NCBI GenBank assembly: GCA_025352045.1
Contig: JANXUD010000136.1
Span: 1-64,000, forward strand
Source: Gammaproteobacteria bacterium
GTDB lineage: Bacteria > Pseudomonadota > Gammaproteobacteria > Xanthomonadales > Xanthomonadaceae
Length of the DNA: 64,000 nucleotides
Direction of reading: 5' to 3'
Position 1 is the first letter of the stretch. Each line of letters opens with the position of its first letter. The position numbers and the translations under genes are program-made. Positions 41,525 through 51,570 of the stretch are shown here, in pieces. A model generated the notes under the pieces. The model was not told the origin of the DNA. It saw nothing but the letters and a program-made list of their open reading frames with translations, and did not search any database.

Positions 41525-42769
41525 ATGTTCCGCCCCCTGTCACTGGCGATCGGCCTGCGCTACCTGCGCGCCAAGCGCCGCAACGGCTTCATCAGCTTCA
41601 TCTCGATGGCCTCCATCCTCGGCATCCTGATCGGGGTCATGGCGCTGATCACCACCATTTCGGTGATGAACGGCTTCCAGGAGGAATTGCGCAGCCGCAT
41701 CCTCGGCATGGTTTCGCACGCCACCATCGATGGCGTGGACGGGCCGCTGCAGGACTGGCCCAAGGCGGTCGCGCAGAGCAAGCGCGACTCGCGCGTGCTC
41801 GGGGCCGCGCCCTACATCCAGGCCGAGGCCCTGCTGCAGGGCGCACGCCGCCAGGGGGCGATGCTGCGCGCGGTCATTCCGTCCAACGAGGCGGAAGTGT
41901 CCGACCTCGCCACCAAGATGAAGCAGGGCAAGTTGTCCGACCTGCAGGCCGGCCAATACCGGATCGTGCTGGGCAACGAGCTGGCACAGCAGCTCGGCGT
42001 GGGGATCGGCGATTCGGTGAACGTCTTCGTGTCCGAGGCGACGGTCACGCCAGTGGGGCCGATCCCGCGGGCGCGGCGATTCACCGTGTCCGGCATCTTC
42101 GAGGTCGGGGCGCAGGAATACGACTTCGGCCTGGCGGTGATCCACCTGCAGGATGCCCAACGCCTGCTCAAGATGGGCGACGGCGTCACCGGGGTGCGGC
42201 TCAAGCTCACCGACCTGTGGGATGCCTGGAACGTGGCACGCAGCCTGGCCAACCGGATGGACGGCATCTACCAGGTCCGCGACTGGACCCGCGACCACGA
42301 GAATTTCTTCCGCTCGCTGAAGATGGAAAAGACGGTGATGTTCGTCCTGCTGTCGCTGGTGATCGCGATCGCCGCCTTCAACCTGGTCTCGTCCCTGGTC
42401 ATGCTGGTGCAGGACAAGCAGGCCGATATCGCCATCCTGCGCACGCTCGGCCTGTCGCCGGGCGCGGTCATGCGGGTGTTCATGGTGCAGGGCTCGATCA
42501 TCGGCGTGGTCGGCGTCGGGCTGGGGACGATCGGCGGCGTCCTGCTGTCCGAAAACCTCAGCCATATCGTGAAATTCATCGAGCGGCTCACCGGCAGCGA
42601 GCTGATGCCGGCCGACGTCTACTACATCAGCGGCGTACCCACGGCCATCGAGCCGTCGGACGTCGCCCTGGTGGCTGTCGTGGCACTGGTCATGTGCCTG
42701 CTGGCCACGATCTATCCGGCACATCGCGCCTCGCGCACCGATCCGGCATCGGCCCTCCGCTATGAGTGA
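41525..42769 (+). CDS. lolC: Lipoprotein-releasing system permease LolC/E
   Basis: A 414-residue inner-membrane permease that pulls mature lipoproteins from the inner membrane and hands them to LolA. It has the N-terminal helix region [28 protein letters not shown], a large periplasmic domain, and three C-terminal helices with the FtsX/MacB pattern ([23 protein letters not shown]). AAGGA sits five bases before ATG 41525 but touches ATG 41519, so 41525 is chosen. It overlaps lolD by eight bases. Only one LolC/E gene is present here. Confidence 0.94.
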   Translation: MFRPLSLAIGLRYLRAKRRNGFISFISMASILGILIGVMALITTISVMNGFQEELRSRILGMVSHATIDGVDGPLQDWPKAVAQSKRDSRVLGAAPYIQAEALLQGARRQGAMLRAVIPSNEAEVSDLATKMKQGKLSDLQAGQYRIVLGNELAQQLGVGIGDSVNVFVSEATVTPVGPIPRARRFTVSGIFEVGAQEYDFGLAVIHLQDAQRLLKMGDGVTGVRLKLTDLWDAWNVARSLANRMDGIYQVRDWTRDHENFFRSLKMEKTVMFVLLSLVIAIAAFNLVSSLVMLVQDKQADIAILRTLGLSPGAVMRVFMVQGSIIGVVGVGLGTIGGVLLSENLSHIVKFIERLTGSELMPADVYYISGVPTAIEPSDVALVAVVALVMCLLATIYPAHRASRTDPASALRYE

Positions 42770-43487
42770 CCCCGGACGCGACATGGACACCGCCAGCAAC
42801 GAGGAAGTCATCGCCTGCCGCGCCCTGGCCAAGACCTACAGCGAAGGCAACCTGGTCACCCCGGTGTTCGAAAACCTCGACCTGGGCGTGCGCCGCGGCG
42901 AGACCGTCGCCATCGTCGGCGCGTCGGGCGCGGGCAAGAGCACGCTGCTGCACCTGCTCGGCGGGCTGGATTCGGCCACGTCGGGCGAGGTTCGCGTCGC
43001 GGGCGAACTGCTGTCGGGCATGAGCGAGGCTGCACGAGGTCGCCTGCGCAACCGTGCATTGGGATTCGTCTACCAGTTCCATCACCTGCTGCCCGAGTTC
43101 ACCGCGCTCGAGAACGTGATGATGCCGCTGATGATCCGCGGCGATGCCGCCACGGCCGCGCGTGCGCCTGCGCAGGCCCTGCTCGAGCGCGTCGGCCTCG
43201 GCCACCGTCTGGGACACAAACCCGGCGAGCTGTCCGGCGGCGAGCGCCAGCGCGCCGCCGTGGCGCGCGCCCTGGTCACGCGCCCGGCCTGCGTGCTGGG
43301 CGACGAGCCGACCGGCAACCTCGACGAAAAGACGGCGGCCGGCGTGTTCGAACTGCTGCTCGAATTGAATCGCGAAATTGGCACGGCCCTGGTGCTGGTC
43401 ACGCACGACCGGCGCCTGGCGCGCCGGCTCGACCGTACCCTCGAGCTGACCCAGGGGCGGCTGCATCCGCTGACCGACGCCGACTGA
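42762..43487 (+). CDS. lolD: Lipoprotein-releasing system ATPase LolD
   Basis: A 241-residue ABC ATPase: Walker [11 protein letters not shown]-loop [18 protein letters not shown] (the LolD-type FHHLLPEF), signature LSGGERQR, Walker [12 protein letters not shown]. It powers LolC/E. The ATG overlaps the lolC end; an in-frame ATG at 42783 is a possible alternative. comEC starts four bases after its stop. Confidence 0.95.
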   Translation: MSDPGRDMDTASNEEVIACRALAKTYSEGNLVTPVFENLDLGVRRGETVAIVGASGAGKSTLLHLLGGLDSATSGEVRVAGELLSGMSEAARGRLRNRALGFVYQFHHLLPEFTALENVMMPLMIRGDAATAARAPAQALLERVGLGHRLGHKPGELSGGERQRAAVARALVTRPACVLGDEPTGNLDEKTAAGVFELLLELNREIGTALVLVTHDRRLARRLDRTLELTQGRLHPLTDAD

Positions 43488-43490
43488 GCC

Positions 43491-45794
43491 ATGCGCACCG
43501 CCACGCCATCGCCGCCCCTGGGACTCGGGGTGGCGGTGGCGATGCTGGCGGGTGCGACCGTGGCACAGGTCTTTCCATGGCTTCCGCCGCTGCCCGCAAG
43601 TGGCGCCCTGCTTGCGCTTGCGCTGGTCGGATTCGTCGTGGCACCGGGGCGGCCGCGGCTCCTGGCGGCGCTGGGCGTGGGCGTCGCCTGGGCCTGCCTG
43701 GCCGGTGGCTGGCGGATGCAGCAGCGACTGCCCGAATCGCTGGCCGGCCTGGATGTGGACATCGTCGGCCGCGTCGTCGGTTTGCCGCAGCGGGGTGAGG
43801 GCAGCCTGCGCTTCGACCTGAAGGTCGAGCAGTCCGCGCTGCCACAGTTGCGCGGCGGCATCGTCCGGCTGGGCTGGTATGGCCGGGTGCCCGCGATCTT
43901 GCCCGGCAGTCGCTGGCAACTGGTCGCGCGGCTCAAGCCACCGCACGGCACCCTGGACCCCGGCGGGGGCGACAGCGAGAAGCGCAGCCTCGCGCAGGGC
44001 GTCGTCGCCACGGGCAGCGTGCGCGAACCCCGTCGCGCCACGGTGCTATCCCCCGCGCGTGGGGTGGATGCCTGGCGCGACGCGGTCTCCGGACGCATCG
44101 CTCGTGCGTTGCCGGGCGGTCGCGGCCGGTTCGTCCAGGCGCTGGCCGTCGGTGATACCCGCGGCCTGGACGATCGCGACTGGGAGCGGCTGCGCGCGAC
44201 TGGCCTCACGCACCAGATCGCCATTTCCGGATTCCATGTCGGCATGGTGGCGGGCCTGGGCGCCTTGCTCGCGCGGGCCGTGTTCGCCCTGTTCCCGGGG
44301 CTGGGACGTTGCATCGCGCGACCCCGCGCGGCGGCCGTCGGGGCCTTGCTGGCGGCGGGCGCCTACACCGCAGCCGCGGGTTTCGCGCTGCCGACGCAAC
44401 GCACCCTGCTGATGATCGGCATGGTCGCGGCGGCGCGCCTGGCCCGCCGGGCCGGATCGGCGACCGAGGGTCTGGCGCTGGCCCTGATCGTGCTGCTGGC
44501 CCGCGATCCGCTCTGCGTGCTGGCGCCGGGCTTCTGGCTGAGCTTCCTGGGCGTCGGGTGGCTGCTGTGGTGCTTGCCAGTGGAGCGCGGCGGCGGCATT
44601 CCGTGGCGCGGATTCCTTCGCGCGCAAGGGGTGGCCCTGGTGGGCTTGCTGCCGCTGTCGGTTTGGTTCTTCGGGCAGGCGTCCCTGCCCGGGCCGCTGG
44701 CCAACCTGATTGGCGTGCCCGTGATCAGCCTGGTGGTCGTTCCCCTGTGCCTGCTGGGACTGGCCTTCAATCCCGTGAATGGCGCGCTCGCAAGCGCGTG
44801 CTGGCAGGCCGCAGCCAGCGTGATGGACGGACTCTGGTCCCTTCTCGGCTGGATGGCCACCTGGCCGGGTGCGGCGCTATGGCTGCCGGAAGCGGGCGCG
44901 TGGGCGCTGTCTCTCGCAGCCATTGGCGCCTTCTGGCTGCTGCTGCCGCGCGCCGTGCCCGGCAAGCCGCTGGCCGTCCTGCTCTGGCTGCCCTTGCTAT
45001 GGCCAGACCCGGGGCGTCCCCCCGACGGCGCGGTGGATGTCGACATCCTCGACGTTGGGCACGGGCTGGCGGTGCTGGTCACCACCCGCCACCACGCCCT
45101 GCTCTACGCCACGGGGCCGGCGGGACCGGGAGGGCAGGACCTCGGTGAATCGGTGGTTGCGCCGGCACTGCATGCGCGCGGCGTGCGCAGGCTGGACGCG
45201 ATCTACGTCAGCCATGGCGACCGGGACCATGCGGGCGGACTCGACGCGGTCCTGCGGGCCTATCCCGGCACGCGGGTGCTGGGCCCGGAAGGCTGGGCGC
45301 GGCCGGGCATGGGCCTGTGCCGCCGCGGGCAGCGCTGGACCTGGGATGGGGTGGAGTTCCGCGTGCTGCATCCGCCACCGGCGTTCCCCTACCTGCGCAA
45401 CGAGAGTTCCTGCGTGTTGCGGGTCTCGGCGGCGGGCCGAGCCGCGCTCCTGCCGGGCGACATCGGCCGGCAGGTCGAAGCGCGCCTGCTGTCGGACGGG
45501 ACAGGCGAGCTTCGCGCCGACCTGGTAATCGCGCCGCGCCATGGCAGCCGGGGCTCGTCGTCCGGGGATTTCGTCGCCGCGACGCAGGCGCGGGCCGTGG
45601 TGTTTGCAACGGCCTGGCGCGATCGCCATGGCTTGCCTCGCGAAGACGTGGTGCTGCGCTGGCGCGCCGCTGGCGCCGACACCCTTGCCACCGGCGACTC
45701 CGGCGCCTTGCGCTATCGGCTCGATGCCGCCGGCCTGCGCCTGCTGTCGGCACGCCGACGGGACGTGCCCCGCTACTGGCGGGCGCCACCCTGA
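43491..45794 (+). CDS. comEC: DNA internalisation competence protein ComEC
   Basis: A 767-residue membrane protein that moves single-stranded DNA across the inner membrane in transformation. It has an N-terminal DUF4131 part, then a Competence domain with about ten helices (VGDTRGLDDRDWERLRATGLTHQIAISGFHVG), and a C-terminal metallo-beta-lactamase-like domain with VDILDVGHGLAVLV and SHGDRDHAGGLDAVL (HXXXXDH-type). No other competence gene is nearby; the lolD-comEC-exbB order is positional. Confidence 0.93.
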   Translation: MRTATPSPPLGLGVAVAMLAGATVAQVFPWLPPLPASGALLALALVGFVVAPGRPRLLAALGVGVAWACLAGGWRMQQRLPESLAGLDVDIVGRVVGLPQRGEGSLRFDLKVEQSALPQLRGGIVRLGWYGRVPAILPGSRWQLVARLKPPHGTLDPGGGDSEKRSLAQGVVATGSVREPRRATVLSPARGVDAWRDAVSGRIARALPGGRGRFVQALAVGDTRGLDDRDWERLRATGLTHQIAISGFHVGMVAGLGALLARAVFALFPGLGRCIARPRAAAVGALLAAGAYTAAAGFALPTQRTLLMIGMVAAARLARRAGSATEGLALALIVLLARDPLCVLAPGFWLSFLGVGWLLWCLPVERGGGIPWRGFLRAQGVALVGLLPLSVWFFGQASLPGPLANLIGVPVISLVVVPLCLLGLAFNPVNGALASACWQAAASVMDGLWSLLGWMATWPGAALWLPEAGAWALSLAAIGAFWLLLPRAVPGKPLAVLLWLPLLWPDPGRPPDGAVDVDILDVGHGLAVLVTTRHHALLYATGPAGPGGQDLGESVVAPALHARGVRRLDAIYVSHGDRDHAGGLDAVLRAYPGTRVLGPEGWARPGMGLCRRGQRWTWDGVEFRVLHPPPAFPYLRNESSCVLRVSAAGRAALLPGDIGRQVEARLLSDGTGELRADLVIAPRHGSRGSSSGDFVAATQARAVVFATAWRDRHGLPREDVVLRWRAAGADTLATGDSGALRYRLDAAGLRLLSARRRDVPRYWRAPP

Positions 45795-45853
45795 ACAAGC
45801 CCGCGGCCGACGCCTCGGGCTATGCTATCGGCCATGCAGACGAGGGTTGCGGC

Positions 45854-46498
45854 GTGTTCGAACTGATCAAGGCGGGTGGCTGGGTGATGGTGCCGATCAT
45901 CGCGCTGGCGGTGGTCGCCACGGCGATCGTGATCGAGCGCTTCTGGAGCCTGCGCCGCAAGGACGTGTTGCCCGCCGGACTGGGCGAGGAAGTGCGCGAA
46001 TGGGCCCGCGGCCGCCAGCTCGACCCGTCCCACATCGAGGTGCTGCGCCGGAACTCGCCCCTGGGCGAGATCCTGGCCGCCGCGCTGGACATGCGCTACC
46101 GGCCCCGCGAGCTGATCAAGGAACGGGTCGAGGACGTCGCCCGCCACGTGATGCACCAGCTGGAGCGCTTCATGAACACGCTGGGATCGATCGCCAGCGT
46201 GGCGCCCCTGCTCGGCCTGCTGGGCACGGTGTTCGGCATGATCCAGATGTTCCTGAAGATCCTCACCACCGGCGTGGGCGACGTGAACGCCCTGGCCGGC
46301 GGCATCGGCCAGGCGCTGATCAGCACCGCGGGCGGCCTGTGCGTGGCGATCCCGGCGGTGATGTTCCATCGCTACTTCCGCGGCCTGATTGCCGAGTACG
46401 TGGTGGACATGGAGAAGCAGGCGATCGCGCTGCTCGATACCATCGACGAGGGAATCATGCCCGCCGCGCCGGCGCGGCGGCGTGGGGATGCGGCGTGA
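45854..46498 (+). CDS. exbB: Biopolymer transport protein ExbB/TolQ family
   Basis: A 214-residue inner-membrane protein with three helices and the MotA/TolQ/ExbB proton-channel domain: SIASVAPLLGLLGTVFGMIQMF and GGIGQALISTAGGLCVAIPAVMFHRYF. With ExbD it uses the proton gradient to energise an envelope partner, usually TonB. GTG 45854 with an upstream GAGGG begins VFELIKAGGWVMVP, the family start. The track's longer frame runs into comEC. The stop overlaps the exbD start as GTGA. Confidence 0.92.
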   Translation: MFELIKAGGWVMVPIIALAVVATAIVIERFWSLRRKDVLPAGLGEEVREWARGRQLDPSHIEVLRRNSPLGEILAAALDMRYRPRELIKERVEDVARHVMHQLERFMNTLGSIASVAPLLGLLGTVFGMIQMFLKILTTGVGDVNALAGGIGQALISTAGGLCVAIPAVMFHRYFRGLIAEYVVDMEKQAIALLDTIDEGIMPAAPARRRGDAA

Positions 46499-46917
46499 GG
46501 ATCGGCAGCCAGCGTCCGGTGGACGAGCCGGAGATCAACCTCATTTCCCTGATCGACGTGCTGTTCTGCCTGATCCTTTTCCTGGTGCTGACCACCAGCT
46601 TCAACCAGCGTGCCGCGCTGAAGATCCAGCTGCCGAGCGCCCAGGCCGGACCGGTCGCCGACGAGGGTCCGCCGCTGATCGTGATGGTGGATGTCGAAGG
46701 GCGTTACTACGTCGGCAACAACGAGGTGCTCAAGACCGACGTCGGCTCGCTGAAGCAGGCGATCGCCGCCGCCGCGGGCGACGACCGCAGCCAACCGGTG
46801 ATCCTGCGCGCCGACGGGCGTACCCAGCACCAGGCCGTGGTGACTGCCGAGGACGCGCTCGCCCAGCTCGGCTTCGTGCACCTGCGCATCGCCACCGCGC
46901 CCGAACGCAAGCCGTGA
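46495..46917 (+). CDS. exbD: Biopolymer transport protein ExbD/TolR family
   Basis: A 140-residue protein with one membrane helix, EINLISLIDVLFCLILFLVLTTSF, whose Asp (in LIDVL) is the proton-carrying residue, and a periplasmic domain ending with AEDALAQLGFVHLRIAT. It works with ExbB. GTG 46495 overlaps the exbB stop and its own stop overlaps the msbA GTG, a run of three coupled starts. Confidence 0.93.
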   Translation: MRIGSQRPVDEPEINLISLIDVLFCLILFLVLTTSFNQRAALKIQLPSAQAGPVADEGPPLIVMVDVEGRYYVGNNEVLKTDVGSLKQAIAAAAGDDRSQPVILRADGRTQHQAVVTAEDALAQLGFVHLRIATAPERKP

Positions 46918-48692
46918 ACAGCACCGGATCGGGCGGCGCCGGCACGCCGCCGTCCCCCTGGCGCACCTATCGCCGCCTGCTCTCCTATGCGCTGCCGTAC
47001 CGCCTGATGCTGCTGGCGGCGGGCGCGGGCATGGTGGTGGAGGCGGGCGCGGCCGCGGCCTTCACTTCGCTGATGAAACCGATGGTCGACCAGACCTTCG
47101 TGCAGCACAACGCCGCGGTCCGCTGGACCCTGCCGATGGCCGTCGTCGGCCTGTTCGTGCTGCGCGGCCTGGCGACCTGGGTGACCGACGTCGGCATGGC
47201 GCGTTCCGGGCGCAGCGTGGTCCGCGACCTGCGCACGACGGTGCTGGCCAAGTACCTGCGCCTTCCGAGCGAGCGCTTCGACCGCGAGCCGGTGGCCGCC
47301 CTGGTGTCGCGCCTGAACTACGACACCGAGCAGGTCACCCAGGCCACCAGCGAGGCGCTGAAGGTGGTGGTGACCGACAGCCTGACCATCGTGTCCCTGC
47401 TGTGCGTGATGCTGTACCAGAGCGTGCGCGTGACCCTGGCCATGCTGGTCGTGGCGCCACTGATCGCGGCCATCTCCGGTTACGTCGGCGCGCGCTACCG
47501 GCGCATCAACCGCGGCATCCAGACCGGCGTGGCGAGCATGGCCCAGGCCGCCGAGGAAGTGCTGTCGGCGCAGCAGGAAGTGAAGATCTACGGCGCCCAG
47601 GCACAGGAAGCCGAGCGCTATCGCGCCCTGGCGCAGCGCAATCTCCGGCTCAATTTGAAGGTCGAGTCGACCCGGGCGAGTGCCTCGTCGGTGGTGCAGG
47701 TGCTGGCCGCCGGCGCGCTGGCGGTGATCCTGGTCGTCGCCGGCCGCGAAGCTGCGGCCGGGCGCATGAGCGCAGGCAGTTTCGTCGCGCTGATGATGGC
47801 GATGATGGCCCTGATCCCCTCGCTCAAGCGGGTCACCAATATCCAGAGTTCCGTGCAGCGCGGAATCGCTGCCGCGGAGCGCCTGTTCGCCGTGGTCGAC
47901 GAAGACGACGAGCCCGACCGCGGCACGCATCCGCTCGGGCGCGCGCGTGGCGAACTGGTGTTCGAGAACGTGTCGCTGCGCTACGACGGCGCGCCTGCCC
48001 CGGCCCTGGACGGCGTCAGCTTCCGCGCCTCGCCGGGGACCGTCACCGCGATCGTGGGCCGCTCCGGCAGCGGCAAGTCCAGCCTTATCCGCCTGCTGCC
48101 GCGCTTTTACCAGCCCAGTGGCGGCCGCGTCCTGCTCGACGGGGTGGCGCTGGAAGACTACCGGCTGTCGGACCTGCGCCGGCAGATCGCCCTGGTCGGG
48201 CAACGGGTGATGCTGTTCGACGACAGCGTCGGCGCCAACATCGCCTACGGCCAGGCGGATGCCGACGCGGGCGCGCTGCGCCGCGTCGCCGATGCCGCCA
48301 ATGCCAGCGAGTTCATCGACCGCCTGGCCAGCGGCATGGACACGCCCATCGGCGAGAACGGCGGCCTGCTGTCGGGCGGCCAGCGCCAGCGCGTGGCGAT
48401 CGCCCGCGCCATGCTCAAGGACGCGCCGATCCTGGTGCTCGACGAGGCGACGGCCGCGCTCGACAACGAATCCGAACGCCTGGTGCAGGACGCGCTCAAC
48501 CACCTGATCCCCGACCGCACCACGCTGGTGATCGCGCATCGCCTGTCCACCATCGAACACGCCGACCAGGTGCTGGTGCTGGACCAGGGCCGACTGGTGG
48601 AGCGGGGCACGCATGCCGAACTGCTGGCGCGCGACGGCCTGTACGCGCACCTGCACAGGATGCAGTTCCGCGAGGACGCGTCGGCCCCGTGA
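46914..48692 (+). CDS. msbA: Lipid A flippase MsbA
   Basis: A 592-residue half-transporter: six membrane helices in the first 330 residues, then an ATPase with Walker A GRSGSGKSS, signature LLSGGQRQR, Walker B ILVLDEATAALD and IAHRLSTIEHAD. It flips lipid A-core to the outer face of the inner membrane. Start GTG 46914 overlaps the exbD stop and its stop overlaps the lpxK GTG. The lpxK neighbour confirms MsbA over other exporters. Confidence 0.96.
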   Translation: MNSTGSGGAGTPPSPWRTYRRLLSYALPYRLMLLAAGAGMVVEAGAAAAFTSLMKPMVDQTFVQHNAAVRWTLPMAVVGLFVLRGLATWVTDVGMARSGRSVVRDLRTTVLAKYLRLPSERFDREPVAALVSRLNYDTEQVTQATSEALKVVVTDSLTIVSLLCVMLYQSVRVTLAMLVVAPLIAAISGYVGARYRRINRGIQTGVASMAQAAEEVLSAQQEVKIYGAQAQEAERYRALAQRNLRLNLKVESTRASASSVVQVLAAGALAVILVVAGREAAAGRMSAGSFVALMMAMMALIPSLKRVTNIQSSVQRGIAAAERLFAVVDEDDEPDRGTHPLGRARGELVFENVSLRYDGAPAPALDGVSFRASPGTVTAIVGRSGSGKSSLIRLLPRFYQPSGGRVLLDGVALEDYRLSDLRRQIALVGQRVMLFDDSVGANIAYGQADADAGALRRVADAANASEFIDRLASGMDTPIGENGGLLSGGQRQRVAIARAMLKDAPILVLDEATAALDNESERLVQDALNHLIPDRTTLVIAHRLSTIEHADQVLVLDQGRLVERGTHAELLARDGLYAHLHRMQFREDASAP

Positions 48693-49693
48693 GCGCCGCG
48701 CTGGAACAATGGCTGCAGGCGCGCTGGTACGGCGGCGAGCGTCCTGGCCTGGGCCTTCGTGCGCTGGCCGGCGGGTATCGCCTTGCCGGGGCGCTGGCGG
48801 CGCGCGGCGTGGTGTCGATCCGCGTCGGCGTGCCCGTGCTGGTGGTCGGCAACTTCACCGCGGGTGGCGCGGGCAAGACGCCGCTGGTGATCGCCCTGGC
48901 GCGTTGGTTGTTGGCCGCCGGCCGCCGGCCAGCCGTACTCAGCCGCGGCCACGGCCGGCGCGGGAAGGGACCCATGGAAGTGCAGGCGAAGACCCCGGCC
49001 TCGGAGTGTGGCGACGAGCCGCGACTGATCTTCGAGGCCACCGGCGTGCCGGTGTTCGTCGACGCGGATCGGGTCGCGGGCGCGGCGGCGGCGATCGCTG
49101 CCGGCGCCCGGGTCCTGGTCTGCGATGACGGCCTGCAACACCGGCGCCTGGCCCGTGACATCGAGATCGAAGTCGTGGATGGCGCGCGCGGCTACGGCAA
49201 CGGCCTGCTGCTGCCGGCCGGGCCGCTGCGCGAAGGCCCCAGGGCCTGCGACTTCCGCGTGGTCAATGGCGACGCGGCCAACGGCGTCGCGCGGCCCGGG
49301 GACTGGACGATGCAACTGGCGCCGCAGGCGGCGCGCGCGCTCGACGATCCGGCGCGGTCGCGCGCGCTCGCAGGATTCCGGGGCGCCCCCGCGGATGCCG
49401 TCGCAGCGATCGGCAATCCCGCGCGCTTCTTCGCGATGCTCCAGGCGCAGGGACTGGCCTTGCGCACGCATCCCTTTCCCGACCACCATGGCTTCGTCGC
49501 CGTCGACTTCGCGGGCATGCCCGGGCCACTGCTGATGACCTCGAAGGATGCCGTGAAGTGCCGCGGCCTCGGGCTTGCGGATGCCTGGGACATCGGCGTC
49601 GAGGCCGAGCTTGACCCGGGCTTCTACGAGGCGCTGGCGCGGCGGCTGGACGCGCTTGCCACGGCCGCGGGCGGACCCGATGCCCGGGCCTGA
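48689..49693 (+). CDS. lpxK: Tetraacyldisaccharide 4'-kinase LpxK
   Basis: A 334-residue membrane-associated kinase adding the 4'-phosphate to the lipid A precursor. The N-terminal anchor is followed by the P-loop [20 protein letters not shown] near residue 60, with [21 protein letters not shown] (DXD-type) and [15 protein letters not shown] 48689 is coupled to msbA, and its end overlaps kdsB by 14 bases. Confidence 0.95.
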   Translation: MSAALEQWLQARWYGGERPGLGLRALAGGYRLAGALAARGVVSIRVGVPVLVVGNFTAGGAGKTPLVIALARWLLAAGRRPAVLSRGHGRRGKGPMEVQAKTPASECGDEPRLIFEATGVPVFVDADRVAGAAAAIAAGARVLVCDDGLQHRRLARDIEIEVVDGARGYGNGLLLPAGPLREGPRACDFRVVNGDAANGVARPGDWTMQLAPQAARALDDPARSRALAGFRGAPADAVAAIGNPARFFAMLQAQGLALRTHPFPDHHGFVAVDFAGMPGPLLMTSKDAVKCRGLGLADAWDIGVEAELDPGFYEALARRLDALATAAGGPDARA

Positions 49694-50456
49694 CTTCATC
49701 GTCGCCATCCCCGCGCGATTCGGCGCCACCCGGCTACCGGGCAAGCCCTTGCTGTCGATCGCCGGCGAGCCGATGATCCTGCACGTGGTCCGGCGCGCGC
49801 TCGCCGCGGGCGCGCTGCAGGTCGTGGTCGCCACCGACGATGAACGCATCGTCCGCGCCCTTGATCGCCAGCCGGTGACGGTGTGCATGACCTCGCCCGA
49901 GCACGCCTCGGGCACCGATCGCCTCGCCGAATGCGCGCGCCTGCTGCACTGGCCGGACGATCGCATCGTGGTCAACCTGCAGGGCGACGAGCCTTTCGCA
50001 CCGCCCGAGGGCATCCGCGCAGTCGCGCGCGTCCTCGCCGACTCGGAGGCGGAGATGGCCACCCTGGCCGTCCCGGTCGAAGACAGCGACACGCTGTTCG
50101 ATCCGAATGCGGTGAAGGTCGCCTGCGATGCCCGCGGCCATGCCCTGTATTTCAGCCGCGCGCCGATTCCCTGGCCGCGCGACCGCTTCGCGACGGACCG
50201 CGTCTCGCCGCCGCCGCCCGGTGCGCTGCGGCACATCGGCATCTATGCCTATCGCGCGGGCTTCCTGCAACGCTTCGCGGCGCTGCCGCGCGGCCGGCTG
50301 GAACAGCTCGAATCGCTGGAGCAACTGCGCGCACTGGAAGCCGGTGCACGGATCGCGGTGGGCATCAGTCCGGTGCCGTTTGCACCGGGCGTGGACAGCG
50401 CCGCGGACCTGGCACGCGCCGACCAGCGCGCCCGCGCGGACGCAGCCGCACGATGA
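49680..50456 (+). CDS. kdsB: 3-deoxy-manno-octulosonate cytidylyltransferase KdsB
   Basis: A 258-residue CMP-Kdo synthetase that activates Kdo for transfer to lipid A. Motifs: [15 protein letters not shown] (CTP site), [22 protein letters not shown] with the metal Asp, and [12 protein letters not shown]. It overlaps lpxK and closes the lipid A-Kdo block. Downstream the genome departs from housekeeping content into the glycan locus. Confidence 0.96.
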   Translation: MPGPDFIVAIPARFGATRLPGKPLLSIAGEPMILHVVRRALAAGALQVVVATDDERIVRALDRQPVTVCMTSPEHASGTDRLAECARLLHWPDDRIVVNLQGDEPFAPPEGIRAVARVLADSEAEMATLAVPVEDSDTLFDPNAVKVACDARGHALYFSRAPIPWPRDRFATDRVSPPPPGALRHIGIYAYRAGFLQRFAALPRGRLEQLESLEQLRALEAGARIAVGISPVPFAPGVDSAADLARADQRARADAAAR

Positions 50457-50478
50457 GCTGCGGATCGGCGCGCTAGCC

Positions 50479-51570
50479 GTGTCACCCGCAGTCGCCCTGG
50501 TCGACGCCTCGCAACCGGCGCGCTGGCGTGAAGCGCTGCGCGGGCTCCCGCATGCGTTCGGGCACGGCCCGGAATACGTCCAGGCCGCGGCCGATGTCGC
50601 GGCCGCTTCCGCGATGCTTTTGGTGTGGACGCGGGGTGCTGCGCGCGCCGCCTGCCCGCTGCTGGTCCGGGACGGCCCGTGGGGCCAGGAACTTTCGACG
50701 CCGCCCGGCTTCGCCGGGCTCACTTTGTCCGGCGATCCCCATGGCCTGGCCGCCGAGTGGACCGACGCATGCCGCGCACTCGGCGCCGTCTGCGCCTACA
50801 TCCAGCTTTCTCCATGGCTGGATCCGTCCGCCCTGTCGCCCGGCGCCTGGGCGACGCACGACGCGCGCATCGCACCCGCCGCGGACTGCCTGTTGTGGGA
50901 CCTGGCGCCCGTCCCCGAGACCTTGCTGGCCGGGATGTCGTCCAAGCATCGCCAACTGCTGCGCAAGTGGCTGCGTGGATCGCCACGGATCGTCGATGAC
51001 CAGGCCGAACTGCAGGCGCGGTTCCCGGCGCTGTATGCCGGCTTCATCGCGCGTCGCGCCGTGTCGCCCGCCTATCGCTACGACGCTGGCGCGCTGGCGT
51101 GCGTCCTCGGCGTGCCGGACAGCTTCCTGCTTGGCGCCCGCGGCGAGGATGGCGGCATCGAGACTGCCACCCTGTTCGTGTCCGCAGACGGTCGCGGCGA
51201 CAGCTTTCTCAATGCCGCCACGCCTATCGGGCGCGCGCATTCGCGCGGCTTGTACTGGCTGGGGGCGCTACGCCTGCGCGAGATGGGCGTGCGCGAACTG
51301 AACCTGGGCGGCGGTGTCGCCGGCGACGCGGGACTGGCGGACTTCAAGCAGCGCCTGGGCGCGATCCCGCGCGCGACGCAGGCAATCCACCAGGTGCTCG
51401 ACCGCCCGCGCTTCGCGCGTGCCTGCGCCGACGCCGGCCTGGATGCGGCTGCCCCGGGCGGCTGGTTTCCGCCCTGGCGGGGACCGGCGCCAACCCTTCA
51501 GGCTGGCGCGCAGACCAGCACTTGCTTGCGCGAGGAAGCCGAGGCGGGGGAGCGGTCGAAGTCGCCGTAG
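50479..51570 (+). CDS. FemAB/GNAT-like acyltransferase (BcsL/CelD-type)
   Basis: A 363-residue protein with tandem GNAT-like folds as in FemX/CelD proteins. The C-terminal half shows RGLYWLGALRLREMGVRELNLGGGVAGDAGLADFKQRLG, the FemAB hallmark of an NLGGG loop followed by a FKXXLG helix. Relatives transfer an amino acid or acyl group to peptidoglycan or polysaccharide amines. No ATG is in frame nearby; GTG 50479 gives a plausible start. It follows kdsB by 22 bases and overlaps the convergent methyltransferase by 73 bases, unusually long. Confidence 0.72.
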   Translation: MSPAVALVDASQPARWREALRGLPHAFGHGPEYVQAAADVAAASAMLLVWTRGAARAACPLLVRDGPWGQELSTPPGFAGLTLSGDPHGLAAEWTDACRALGAVCAYIQLSPWLDPSALSPGAWATHDARIAPAADCLLWDLAPVPETLLAGMSSKHRQLLRKWLRGSPRIVDDQAELQARFPALYAGFIARRAVSPAYRYDAGALACVLGVPDSFLLGARGEDGGIETATLFVSADGRGDSFLNAATPIGRAHSRGLYWLGALRLREMGVRELNLGGGVAGDAGLADFKQRLGAIPRATQAIHQVLDRPRFARACADAGLDAAAPGGWFPPWRGPAPTLQAGAQTSTCLREEAEAGERSKSP